A DNA stretch of 64,000 bases from an uncultured Clostridium sp. (lineage in GTDB: Bacteria > Bacillota > Clostridia > Lachnospirales > Lachnospiraceae). Each line of letters starts with the position of its first letter. Within the stretch, counting starts at the first letter, position 1. Below, one piece after another: positions 43,870-52,059 of this stretch. Below the pieces are notes generated by a model. The model made no database searches, had not been told where the DNA came from, and was given only the letters and a program-made list of their open reading frames with translations. The translations under genes and the position numbers were made by a program. Location of the stretch: NCBI GenBank assembly GCA_947644195.1, contig CANRZB010000002.1, positions 62,001 through 126,000 of the forward strand, given 5' to 3'.

Positions 43870-44325
43870 TCAAACCTTAAATGGTAATTCCTCTTCGATG
43901 GCATCCGGAATATTCATAAATCCATCGCCTGCCGCCTGTGTTGGTTCTGGTCTGGATGGCGCTGCCTGCTGGTATCCACCTTCACCATTCTGCTGGCTGG
44001 CAGCCTTGCTTTCTGCAAATTCCTGATTCTCTACTACGACCTCCGTCGTATAGACACGCTGTCCATCTTTATTGGTGTAGCTTCCGGTCTGAATCCGTCC
44101 CTCTACTACAATCTTTGTGCCCTGATGAAAATAACGCTCTGCAAATTCTGCTCCACGGTTAAATACCACGCACTGAATAAAATCTGCCGTCTGTTCATCA
44201 CCCTGACGTTTGAATCTTCGGTCTACTGCAAGCGTATATCTTGCAATTGCTGTCTGATTCTCCCCAGATGAATACCGCATCTCCGGATCTCTGGTCAAAC
44301 GCCCCATCAAAATAACCTTATTCAT
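43870..44325 (-). CDS. ssb: Single-stranded DNA-binding protein
   Basis: 151 residues: an OB-fold domain (MNKVILMGRLTRDPEMRYSS ... FNRGAEFAERYFHQGTKIVVEGRIQTGSYTNKDG), a Gln/Pro-rich linker, and the acidic tip EEELPFKV instead of the usual DDDLPF, which docks repair and replication partners. It is positioned between rpsF and rpsR as in most Firmicutes. Confidence 0.97.
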   Translation of the reverse strand: MNKVILMGRLTRDPEMRYSSGENQTAIARYTLAVDRRFKRQGDEQTADFIQCVVFNRGAEFAERYFHQGTKIVVEGRIQTGSYTNKDGQRVYTTEVVVENQEFAESKAASQQNGEGGYQQAAPSRPEPTQAAGDGFMNIPDAIEEELPFKV

Positions 44326-44343
44326 TAGGAAACACCTTCCTTT

Positions 44344-44631
44344 CTATGCTTCCTGTCTGACGCATAAGTATCTGAGCACATGATCCATAATGCGAACTGC
44401 CTGCTCGAGTTCACCTGGAACATTTGCCTCAGCATCGAATTTGATGAAATAGTAGTAGCCCTCTTTCATATGCTGAATTTCATAAGCGAGTCTTTTCTTG
44501 CCCCACTCTTCCACTTCAGTAATGGTTCCGCCGAATCTGGTCACATATTCTTTCGCCTTTTCGACAGTTGCTACTCTGACATCCTCTTCGATCTTAGCAT
44601 CGACAACTAACGCTAACTCATATTTGTTCAT
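44344..44631 (-). CDS. rpsF: 30S ribosomal protein S6
   Basis: 95 residues: MNKYELALVVDAKIEEDVRV at the start, then VEEWGKKRLAYEIQHMKEGYYYFIKFDAEA and VLRYLCVRQEA. The ATG at 44629-44631 is fixed by AAAGGAGGT and the family N-terminus; in-frame ATGs upstream lie in the leader. A 130-base leader follows the promoter at 44773-44801. Confidence 0.97.
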   Translation of the reverse strand: MNKYELALVVDAKIEEDVRVATVEKAKEYVTRFGGTITEVEEWGKKRLAYEIQHMKEGYYYFIKFDAEANVPGELEQAVRIMDHVLRYLCVRQEA

Positions 44632-44639
44632 AGCTGTCT

Positions 44640-44766
44640 GTACCTCCTTTTGGTCTCTGGCTCTCTTTCGGACTCCGGTTTCTATGTCATACGTATTCTG
44701 GGAAACCGTTGCTGTCTGGCACATGTCCACCATGTAAGAGAACAAGGATAAATTTACGTATCACAA
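44640..44766 (-). promoter_or_regulatory. rpsF operon leader, possible S6:S18 autoregulatory RNA
   Basis: The leader can form a hairpin with CGGTTTC pairing GAAACCG around 44675-44716, plus ACATG/CATGT closer to the 5' end. Firmicute rpsF leaders often bind the S6:S18 complex; the exact consensus could not be confirmed by eye. Confidence 0.4.
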
Positions 44767-44772
44767 TCAAAT

Positions 44773-44801
44773 ATTATATCATAGTTCCATTTAGAGTACA
44801 A
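44773..44801 (-). promoter_or_regulatory. rpsF-ssb-rpsR promoter
   Basis: TTGTAC (44796-44801) and TATAAT (44773-44778) are 17 bases apart with a TG-extended -10. Confidence 0.75.
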
Positions 44802-44877
44802 GCAAAAATTTCATATCTTTGTAAAAACCATTGCAAAAATACTTTTGCCAATACTATTGCAAAATTTTTGTAAAAAC

Positions 44878-44976
44878 TTTTCGAAACTTTTTAACAGAAA
44901 TCATCGTTGCAAAAAATTTTCGAAACTTTTTAACAGAAACCATTGTTACAAAAACTTCCGAAATCCTTTTTCCACC
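44878..44976. repeat. 39-bp tandem repeat at the 3' end of the DUF951 gene
   Basis: Units at 44878-44916 and 44917-44955 share TTTTCGAAACTTTTTAACAG and the following 19 bases with few differences. A third partial unit runs into the last codons of the DUF951 gene. The period equals 13 codons. Confidence 0.8.
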
Positions 44977-45119
44977 TGTTTTCGAGGAAGCATTACCTGG
45001 CGTCCACAACCACGGCAGCGCAGCCGAATATCCATTCCCACACGCATCAGTTCCCATGCATTTTCCCCGCAGGGATGCGGCTTCTTCATCTTAATAACAT
45101 CTCCAACCTTTAATTCCAT
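44946..45119 (-). CDS. DUF951 (YyzM-like) small protein
   Basis: 57 residues: MELKVGDVIKMKKPHPCGEN ... RLRCRGCGRQVMLPRKQVEKG. The Cys pattern C17, C35, C38 suggests metal binding. The family is typically encoded just upstream of rpsF in Firmicutes, as here; function is unknown. The ribosome site is weak (GGATGGAAC). The last five codons (FRKFL) are included in a tandem duplication that continues past the stop. Confidence 0.85.
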   Translation of the reverse strand: MELKVGDVIKMKKPHPCGENAWELMRVGMDIRLRCRGCGRQVMLPRKQVEKGFRKFL

Positions 45120-45206
45120 GTTCCATCCATTTCTCGCATCCTTCTGCGCATCCATTCACATTTTGTCGGCAGCAAACAGACAGTAAGTACTGCCTTACCT
45201 CTAACC

Positions 45207-47180
45207 TTATTCTTTGTTCATACGAATCCGGTGCACTTCCCGCAAAGCCCCATAATATGGCGTAATCTCTTTTGAAACTGTATCTGTAGCAATCCGGTCA
45301 GAACTCATCAACCATACCTGTCTAGACTGGTATGCCGGAATCTCCACCGCCCACTCTGACAGAATGTGATAAACTGCATCGGTTGTTTTAATCCGGCTTT
45401 CTGCCTTAACACGCTGCCCTACCTTGGCAAGCTTCTTATCCAATCTAGCATCAACAATACCCGTCAATGACGCCTTATTTACCGTTCCCTTTTCCGCTTG
45501 ACCATATTGCAGCATAAGCTCAGGATCTAAGTCCAGACGGTCTGTTCCGCACCAAATCTGCTGTTTTCCGCTCTGCAACTGCTCCTTCATCACCGTATCG
45601 TCCGTAATCTGAGTGATATTCAATATAATCCCTAACTCCTGCAAATCCTCAGCAGCGGCAATCATCGTTCCATACAGAGGATTCTGCTCCCCCCCCTGCA
45701 TCCATACGGTAAATTCCACAGTACCACCCAGAGGTACATTCGCTATCTTTCCCTCTGCCACGGTATATCCGGCAGCCTCCAAAAAATCCAGCGCTGTCTC
45801 TTTTGCTTTTTTCCGTTTGATCTCTATGTCATCATCCGGTCGATATATCCGCTCTCCCTCTGCATTAAAAGCAAATGCTGTCTCGTCCTCTCCATATTGT
45901 TTCGGCGACAGCCAGGAGTCCATCGAAACTGGTGTATTTACCAATGACAATAACTCACCATATTCACTCTGTCCCATCCCCCGGCATGCACTAATCACAG
46001 TCGCCAACGCCCTTCGCAATGCCAAGGAAGCATCACTAAAACCACTGGTCCCCACCTTGACTTGTGCAGAATTCATACAAATATAACGGTAAGAAGAATC
46101 CGTCATAAATCTGGTTTCCAGTGTCTTGCCATCCAGCTTGCCATTATCATTCGCAGCCATGATCGTTTCCAAATCTTCCCGCGCTATTGGTGTCAAAACC
46201 ATATCTACCGTATCACCCGTTATCTCTGAAACCATTGCCGCAGTATCCGGGGAATTCCCCGAAGCCAATTTTGTCATATCCTCCAGATAGAGATAAGCAG
46301 TCTCTGGACATTCCTGAAAATAAAGTTCATTGGCCGCGTAATAGGCGACGTCATTTTCAAATTTAACAAAACGGTAAGGGCCGGCACCCATAGGAGAATT
46401 TTTATTTGCCCGCAGTGAAGATAAGTCTCCCCTGGTAAAACCAAATTGTCCCGCTTCGTATTGATATTTTGTAGTGTCACCATAATAATGCAGTGCACAT
46501 ACCGGAATTCTCAGCTTGTCTAACATCTTCTGGTCAAATCCATCCGTTTCGATACGCAATTCATAGTCACTGATTCTGCGAATACCGGAAATGGTATCTG
46601 CTTTTTTCTTTTGATACTTTTTCAGGCCCTGTATCTGGCTTTTTTTCAATAAGGAAGGTCCCGTGTAATCCTTATCACAAAAGGCATACAGCGTAAAAAT
46701 TACATCATCAATAGTAATCGGTTCCCCGTCGCTAAACAGCAAATCATCCCGCAGAGTGATTTTGTATACCGTATATCCAGCCTTGCGCTTATATCTGACC
46801 TTGACATCCGCAATACCAAAATATGTCTCCTCCTGACCATTATACTTCCTCTGCTCCCCATCAATACCTTGTTCGACGATCCGCCCTGTACGATCTCTGT
46901 CGAAGAGCATTACCTGCGTCAACTCCACCGCCTGACGGTCTGCCTCCGTTTCTGCCATAAAAGGATTAAATTTTTTATCAAAATGGCTGCATCCCACGCG
47001 GAGCGGCACATCGGAGGAAGCCGACCCTTTGCCTCCTGCAGTCGTAGTACCGTTTTTTACCTCCGCCGTAGTTTTCACTTTTGGTTTGGCTGCCTTTTTA
47101 TGCTTTCCACAAGCCGATGTTGTCATTACCAGGGTTACCATTACCGTTAAAACAGCTAGGTATTTCACCAATCGCCTCAT
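45207..47180 (-). CDS. Peptide-type ABC transporter substrate-binding lipoprotein
   Basis: 657 residues. The signal peptide ends in the lipobox TTSAC, then comes a Lys/Thr linker and a family-5 extracellular solute-binding fold (SBP_bac_5): VPLRVGCSHFDKKFNPFMAE, ITLRDDLLFSDGEPITIDDVIFTLYAF and MGAGPYRFVKFENDVAYYAA. It probably binds oligopeptides or similar solutes at the surface. No permease or ATPase genes are adjacent, so it is an orphan. The start at 47178-47180 follows AGGAGGG. Confidence 0.88.
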   Translation of the reverse strand: MRRLVKYLAVLTVMVTLVMTTSACGKHKKAAKPKVKTTAEVKNGTTTAGGKGSASSDVPLRVGCSHFDKKFNPFMAETEADRQAVELTQVMLFDRDRTGRIVEQGIDGEQRKYNGQEETYFGIADVKVRYKRKAGYTVYKITLRDDLLFSDGEPITIDDVIFTLYAFCDKDYTGPSLLKKSQIQGLKKYQKKKADTISGIRRISDYELRIETDGFDQKMLDKLRIPVCALHYYGDTTKYQYEAGQFGFTRGDLSSLRANKNSPMGAGPYRFVKFENDVAYYAANELYFQECPETAYLYLEDMTKLASGNSPDTAAMVSEITGDTVDMVLTPIAREDLETIMAANDNGKLDGKTLETRFMTDSSYRYICMNSAQVKVGTSGFSDASLALRRALATVISACRGMGQSEYGELLSLVNTPVSMDSWLSPKQYGEDETAFAFNAEGERIYRPDDDIEIKRKKAKETALDFLEAAGYTVAEGKIANVPLGGTVEFTVWMQGGEQNPLYGTMIAAAEDLQELGIILNITQITDDTVMKEQLQSGKQQIWCGTDRLDLDPELMLQYGQAEKGTVNKASLTGIVDARLDKKLAKVGQRVKAESRIKTTDAVYHILSEWAVEIPAYQSRQVWLMSSDRIATDTVSKEITPYYGALREVHRIRMNKE

Positions 47181-47318
47181 ACTTGCCCTCCTGCTTCTAT
47201 TTTTATTCCTCTTCTTATTCCAATAATCCATGTAGTTTATTTGATGTTGGGTTCAAAAAGTATTTTTACCTCAGCATCATTATATTGAATTATCTCCCAT
47301 TCAGCAATAGTTACATAC

Positions 47319-47349
47319 GAAAAAGTGACCCTATGCGGGTCACTTTTTC
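47319..47349. terminator. Intrinsic terminator
   Basis: AAAAAGTGACC and GGGTCACTTTTT form a perfect stem around a short loop, with U-runs in both directions. Confidence 0.9.
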
Positions 47350-47525
47350 CATTCTCGTCCATATATTTTCCGTCTACTCCCTACCACGCTACATACGCAC
47401 TACGCACGCCCCAGCGTCTACGCCCAATATTATGTCTGTTCTTTTACATGTATCAGACGCCTTCTCGGGGATAGGCGAAAATGTCATTCTCCCATCCATC
47501 TTATAGATCTCAAAACATTTTCGCA
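47319..47525 (-). ncRNA. Candidate short transcript (small RNA or tiny gene)
   Basis: A sigma-A promoter (47532-47560) is followed about 180 bases later by a strong terminator (GTGACC/GGTCAC stem with flanking A and T runs, 47319-47349), defining a unit of roughly 200 nt. The 5' end can form a 9-pair hairpin (GCGAAAATG with CATTTTCGC). A 32-codon frame (47389-47487, MTFSPIPEKASDTC start) with a modest GGGAG site is inside. No known RNA family was recognised. It could also be a leader that attenuates the downstream solute-binding protein gene. Confidence 0.45.
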
Positions 47526-47531
47526 TAAATA

Positions 47532-47560
47532 AATTTAACATAGAATGTCACATTTTGCAA
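47532..47560 (-). promoter_or_regulatory. Promoter of the candidate short transcript
   Basis: TTGCAA (47555-47560) and TAAATT (47532-47537) are 17 bases apart with TGT before the -10. Confidence 0.6.
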
Positions 47561-47708
47561 GCGAAATTTGACAATTTGTTGATCTTTTTTACAATTTATG
47601 GCAAAATATTGGCATATTTTACCCTTTTTGTCTGAAACCGATCGAAAATCTTACAAAATCGAAATACTAATAAAGTTTATCATTTTCCATCTCACTGCCT
47701 TTTTTTGC

Positions 47709-49820
47709 TTAAAGCTCATCCACATAGTCTACTGCCACATAGGTATGTTTGCCGTATGACGCCATTCCAATACCTACATAGCAAAATTTTGTATTAGTCA
47801 GATAGGTGTAGAAAGCATCCAACTCAATCAGAGAATTGGCAAAACTAATGGCATCCGCCGCATCATAGTAACAGCTCTCACCCCATTCCATCGGATCAAC
47901 ATTACAAGCAAACATGGCATTAAATAAAGTGTCTCCACTCCGGGAATTAATCTTAGAAGCTGTAATGGTATTACAATAGTCCTGAGCACATTTCGCCAGA
48001 CCAGTGTGTAACTGGTAGACACTGATTGAGCGATACGCACGAAATGCATTGAGCATATGTCCCATCTCTGTGGCAATGCTGGCGGTTACCGTCGCATCAT
48101 AGGATACATTAGTGGTTGTACCATAGATCATATCCTCTGCCTGTGCGACCTTGGAAGTGTCATAGACCTGAATACTATAAATCGTATTATCTCCTAGAGC
48201 ATCATAGAACACATAGGCCATTTCCGTTCCAGCTCCAGCCGATTTCTTTGCTCCAATCTTTCCGGATGTCGTTTTATAATCACTGCTGTTCAGCCAACCG
48301 CTGCCTAAGTTATTTCCATTCTGTCCTGCTGTCACACTACCAAAACTCATAGATCTTCCAATCCCATAAATTCCTGCCACTTTACCATCCTTGAGATAGA
48401 TCAGCAGATATTCACTGTAATTGGAAGAATGAAATGCTATCGTATCAAATCCTTGCGGTGATTTTCCGGTACGGTATCCTGATCCCAATACTGCCTTTGC
48501 CGCCGCTTCTGTCATACCAATCGCCAGCTTTTTCGACCCCATGGTAAATACCGTCGCACCCGCTGGAAGCCCTGTGTCCGGCGTTGGTGTTGGCGTCACT
48601 GTTGGTGTCGGTGTCGGCGCTTTCGTCGGTGTGGCCGTTGGCGCCGCTGTTGGCGCTTTCGTCGGCGTCGGCGTTGGTTTCGCTGTCGGCTTTATCGTGG
48701 GTGTGGCCGTTGGCGCTTTGGTCGGCGCCGTCGTTGGTTTCGCTGTCGGCTTTATCGTCGGTGTGGCCGTTGGTGCCTTGGTCGGTGCCGTCGTTGGTTT
48801 CGCTGTCGGTTTTATCGTCGGTGTAGCCGTTGGTGCCTTGGTTGGCGCCGTCGTTGGTTTCGCTGTCGGCTTTATTGTCGGTGTGGCCGTTGGCGCTTTC
48901 GTTGGTGCCGTCGTCGGCTTCACTGTTGGTTTTATTGTCGGTGTAGCCGTTGGCGCTTTCGTTGGTGCCGTCGTTGGCTTTGCTGTCGGTTTTATTGTCG
49001 GTGTGGCCGTAACCCATGGCACTGGCGTTTGCCACGGCACCGGCGTATAACCCGGCTCCTCTGTTGCCCACGGTACTGGCGTTTCCCATGGCACCGGCGT
49101 GACATCTGGCTCTTCCGTTGCCCACGGTGCTGGTGTTTCCCACGGTACCGGCGTGTAACCTGGCTCCTCTGTCGCCCATGGTGCTGGCGTTTCATCCGGC
49201 TTCTCTGTTGCCCATGGCACTGACGTCTCCCATGGTATTGGTGTTTCTTCTGGTTCTTCCGTTGTCCACGGCGCCTGTGTTTCCCATGGTGCCGATGTAT
49301 CATTTGGTTTTTCCGTTACCCATGGTGCAGAAGAAGTTCCTGGTTCCTTAGTTTTCTTTGGAATCTCTGTTTCTCCCGGTTTTGGCGACTCTTCGGACGC
49401 TGGAGTGGAAGTTGGTTCCTCTTCATGATCACTGTCATCGTCAGAATAGTCTGGATCTTCCTCAGAATCCGTACCCTTATCTTCTGATTCTGTTGATTTT
49501 TTTGCTTCCACTGTAACTTTGCAAACATATTTTTTCTTCCTGATCTTTGCAATAATCCTGGTCTTTCCTTTTTTCTTGGCTTTAACTAGACCCGTCTTAT
49601 TGACAGTAGCGATCTTTTTGTTGGCAGAAGACCATTTCACCTTCTTTTTATTATTCTTCAACTTGAGCTTAACTGTCTTCCCTACTTTTATTTTTACTGA
49701 TGTTTTATTTAACTTTGGCTTCTTTGCTGCATTAACGGAAACGGGTGTGCAAGTGCAGATTAATGTTATAACCAGCAGCCAGCTCATCAGCCGTTTTACC
49801 ATTCTCCTCGTGTTATTCAT
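47709..49820 (-). CDS. Secreted CAP-domain protein with Ig-like domain and long Pro-rich repeats
   Basis: 703 residues. The order is: signal peptide (about 1-31), Big_2 domain (33-110), acidic Ser/Glu segment, a Pro-Trp repeat region (about 165-280, units such as PWATEEPGYTPVPWETP), six copies of a 20-residue Thr/Pro/Lys repeat (about 280-400), a CAP-associated N-terminal domain (about 425-530; GATVFTMGSKKLAIGMTE) and a C-terminal CAP/SCP domain (about 575-703; ECYYDAADAISFANSLIEL-like region). It is one of three paralogs in tandem. CAP proteins of bacteria are often surface proteins of unknown activity. AAGAGG precedes the ATG. Confidence 0.87.
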   Translation of the reverse strand: MNNTRRMVKRLMSWLLVITLICTCTPVSVNAAKKPKLNKTSVKIKVGKTVKLKLKNNKKKVKWSSANKKIATVNKTGLVKAKKKGKTRIIAKIRKKKYVCKVTVEAKKSTESEDKGTDSEEDPDYSDDDSDHEEEPTSTPASEESPKPGETEIPKKTKEPGTSSAPWVTEKPNDTSAPWETQAPWTTEEPEETPIPWETSVPWATEKPDETPAPWATEEPGYTPVPWETPAPWATEEPDVTPVPWETPVPWATEEPGYTPVPWQTPVPWVTATPTIKPTAKPTTAPTKAPTATPTIKPTVKPTTAPTKAPTATPTIKPTAKPTTAPTKAPTATPTIKPTAKPTTAPTKAPTATPTIKPTAKPTTAPTKAPTATPTIKPTAKPTPTPTKAPTAAPTATPTKAPTPTPTVTPTPTPDTGLPAGATVFTMGSKKLAIGMTEAAAKAVLGSGYRTGKSPQGFDTIAFHSSNYSEYLLIYLKDGKVAGIYGIGRSMSFGSVTAGQNGNNLGSGWLNSSDYKTTSGKIGAKKSAGAGTEMAYVFYDALGDNTIYSIQVYDTSKVAQAEDMIYGTTTNVSYDATVTASIATEMGHMLNAFRAYRSISVYQLHTGLAKCAQDYCNTITASKINSRSGDTLFNAMFACNVDPMEWGESCYYDAADAISFANSLIELDAFYTYLTNTKFCYVGIGMASYGKHTYVAVDYVDEL
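48620..49012 (-). repeat. Tandem 60-bp coding repeats
   Basis: About six units of 60 bases encode TPTIKP(T)AKPTTAPTKAPTA within the CAP protein. The units are nearly identical, so copy number is likely variable between strains. Confidence 0.85.
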
Positions 49821-49854
49821 GCAAACCTCTTTTCCATCAAATTAATAATTTGAT

Positions 49855-50343
49855 TCAAACCGTTGATTTGATTACATCCCCAAAAATACCATCCGTTACT
49901 CTTGCCAAATCCTGTGGTGTGACGATAATCTGCACCCCACGTTTCCCACCGCTGATTGCAACCTCTGCTTGCTGCAAGGCACTTTCCTGTATTACTGTCG
50001 GATATGGTTTCTTCATGCCGATCGGTGTACAACCGCCTCTGATATATCCTGTAATCTGTGTAATCTCTTTCACAGGCAGCATTTCCAAACTTTTTTCTCC
50101 TACGGTCCGAGATGCCTTCTTCATATCCAATTCCCGATGGACTGGAATGACAAACACATAATACTGCTTACTTTTCCCCTGTGTGACCAACGTTTTAAAG
50201 GTCATCTCATAATCTTGTCCCAGTCGGTCCGCCACCGTAATTCCATCAATAAACTCTACACAATCATAAGTACAAAGCTGATACGGGATATCGGCCCGAT
50301 CCAGGATGCGCATAGCATTGGTTTTCGTTTCCTTAGATTTCAT
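49855..50343 (-). CDS. ybaK: Cys-tRNA(Pro)/Cys-tRNA(Cys) deacylase, YbaK type
   Basis: 162 residues of the YbaK/EbsC editing family, which clears mischarged Cys-tRNA(Pro). Motifs: KTNAMRILDRADIPYQL, TFKTLVTQGKSKQYYVFVIPV, DMKKASRTVGEKSLEMLP and TGYIRGGCTPIGMKK. The start is taken at 50341-50343, nine bases after GGTGG; ATG at 50347-50349 is the alternative. It begins inside the last codons of the upstream CAP gene and lies between two CAP paralogs, an unusual place for a tRNA-editing gene. Confidence 0.92.
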   Translation of the reverse strand: MKSKETKTNAMRILDRADIPYQLCTYDCVEFIDGITVADRLGQDYEMTFKTLVTQGKSKQYYVFVIPVHRELDMKKASRTVGEKSLEMLPVKEITQITGYIRGGCTPIGMKKPYPTVIQESALQQAEVAISGGKRGVQIIVTPQDLARVTDGIFGDVIKSTV

Positions 50344-51922
50344 CGACATAATCCACCGCCAAATAAGTATGCTTGCCACTCGATGCCACGCCAACTCCAA
50401 TATAAGCAAAGTTCGATGCATCTGCACCGGCAAGCTGTGGATAAAAATTCTCCAATTCAATCAGAGAATTAGCAAAACTAATGGCATCCGCCGCATCATA
50501 ATAACAACATTCTCCCCAATTCATTGGATCAACACCACTCGCTAACATCGCCTCCAATAAAACATCAGGATTACGCGGGTCAATTTTGGTAGCATTAATG
50601 GTACTGCAATAATTTTTTGCGCATTGCATCAATCCATCGTTCAAATAATAGGCCCCCAGCGAACGATAGACTCGAAATGCATTCAACATACATCCAATTT
50701 CTACTGCAATAGAATCCGTTACTTCCGAATCGTAAGACAAGTTCTCGGTCATATAAATCATATCATTATCCTTATCTTTGACCTTTCCCGGATCAAAAAC
50801 CTGAATACAATAAATGCCATTATCCGCCAAAGCATCATAGAACGCATATACCATTTCCGTACCAGAAATAGCACATTTCTTTGCCCCAACCTTTCCGGAA
50901 TCCGTTTTATATCCACTAATATTCATCCAACTGCCACTCAAGTTATTGCCATTATCCCCCGCTTTTGCATCTCCAAAGCTCATACTTCTGCTGATACCGC
51001 AGATACCGGCTACCGAAGCATCCTTGAGATAAATTAGGAGATATTCACTGTAATCCTTAGTATTATAAGCAATGGTCTCGAAACCTTGCGGTGATTTTCC
51101 GGTACGGATCTCCTGTTCGGAAGAAGAACCTAATACTTTATATACATCTGTCTCGGACATCCCGATTGCCAACTTCCTGGCGCCCATCGTAAATACGGTG
51201 GCCCCTGATGGCAACACCACCTCCTGTCCAGGATTCTCCGGTGTAGGTGTTACCACTGGTTCTGGCGTATTGCCCGGTATCACTGGTTCCGGCGTCGTTC
51301 CTGGTTCCTGGGTTTTTTCTGGTTTCGGGGTATTTCCCGGCTCAGAAGTAGTACCTGGTTTCGGCGTCGTTCCCGGCTCTACTGTGCCTCCTGGATTCGA
51401 GGTCGTTCCTGGTTCCTGTGTGATCCCTGGGTACTTGGTACTTCCTGGATCAAGAGTCATTCCTGGGTCTGTGGTATTCCCCGGCTCCGATGTCGGCATT
51501 TCCGTATTTACCGGCGGCTGTGTTTGCGGAGCTGGCGTAACATCATCCCCAACCGGGTCATTATCCTCCGCACTGGAATCATTGATCTTTGCTTTCACTT
51601 TGATTTTGCAGACCAATTTCTTCTTACCAATCTTGGCAGCAACCTTAGCCGTTCCTGCCTTTTTTCCCTGAACAACCACACTGGACTTTTTCTTTTTTTT
51701 CAGCGAGATAAACTTCTTCCCAGACTGAATCGTCCACTTTGCCTTTTTGTTTGTGCCTTTTACCTTAAGCGTGACTTTTTTTCCTACTCGAACCACCGCA
51801 GAAGTCTTGTTTAATTTTGGCTTCTTTGCCGCTTCTGCAGAAATCGGCATACTGGCACAAACCAATACCACAGTCAGCAGGTAACTAAGCATCCGTTTCA
51901 CTGTTTTTCTGCTCTTTTTCAT
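50333..51922 (-). CDS. Secreted CAP-domain protein with Ig-like domain (paralog 2)
   Basis: 529 residues: signal peptide, Big_2-like domain (about 33-112), a linker of repeated PG(T/N)T units (about 130-235), a CAP-associated domain (about 240-345; GATVFTMGARKLAIGMSETD) and a CAP domain (about 400-529, ending YLAVDYVDEI). It is closely similar to the proteins at 47709-49820 and 52060-53358, especially over the last 290 residues. GAGAGGG precedes the ATG. Its stop overlaps the ybaK start. Confidence 0.87.
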   Translation of the reverse strand: MKKSRKTVKRMLSYLLTVVLVCASMPISAEAAKKPKLNKTSAVVRVGKKVTLKVKGTNKKAKWTIQSGKKFISLKKKKKSSVVVQGKKAGTAKVAAKIGKKKLVCKIKVKAKINDSSAEDNDPVGDDVTPAPQTQPPVNTEMPTSEPGNTTDPGMTLDPGSTKYPGITQEPGTTSNPGGTVEPGTTPKPGTTSEPGNTPKPEKTQEPGTTPEPVIPGNTPEPVVTPTPENPGQEVVLPSGATVFTMGARKLAIGMSETDVYKVLGSSSEQEIRTGKSPQGFETIAYNTKDYSEYLLIYLKDASVAGICGISRSMSFGDAKAGDNGNNLSGSWMNISGYKTDSGKVGAKKCAISGTEMVYAFYDALADNGIYCIQVFDPGKVKDKDNDMIYMTENLSYDSEVTDSIAVEIGCMLNAFRVYRSLGAYYLNDGLMQCAKNYCSTINATKIDPRNPDVLLEAMLASGVDPMNWGECCYYDAADAISFANSLIELENFYPQLAGADASNFAYIGVGVASSGKHTYLAVDYVDEI

Positions 51923-51998
51923 ACTTTACCCTCTCTTCCGTCATTCCAGTAATTAATTCATTGCTCCTTTTGATATCCCACACTAATCGCACGGTGCA

Positions 51999-52057
51999 CA
52001 GACTAGTACAGCGAAAGTGTCAGTTATTTCGTATTCGTTGTACTAGTCTGCTGACAC
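51999..52057 (-). repeat. Interleaved inverted repeats between two CAP genes
   Basis: CAGACTAGTACA (51999-52010) is inverted as TGTACTAGTCTG (52039-52050). Between and beyond them, GTGTCAG (52018-52024) is inverted as CTGACAC (52051-52057). The order X-Y-X'-Y' allows an H-type pseudoknot or two competing hairpins in the transcript. Confidence 0.7.
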
Positions 52058-52059
52058 AT

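Noticed and set aside
47350..47525. T-box, c-di-GMP or other known riboswitch in the candidate short transcript
   Set aside because: The hallmark sequences of these families could not be found; it is left as unassigned.
48541..49050. Long plus-strand Gly/Val/Ala-rich frames opposite the Thr/Pro/Lys repeats
   Set aside because: They are antisense shadows of the 60-bp repeats in the CAP gene; they have no ribosome site and only repeat-derived sequence.
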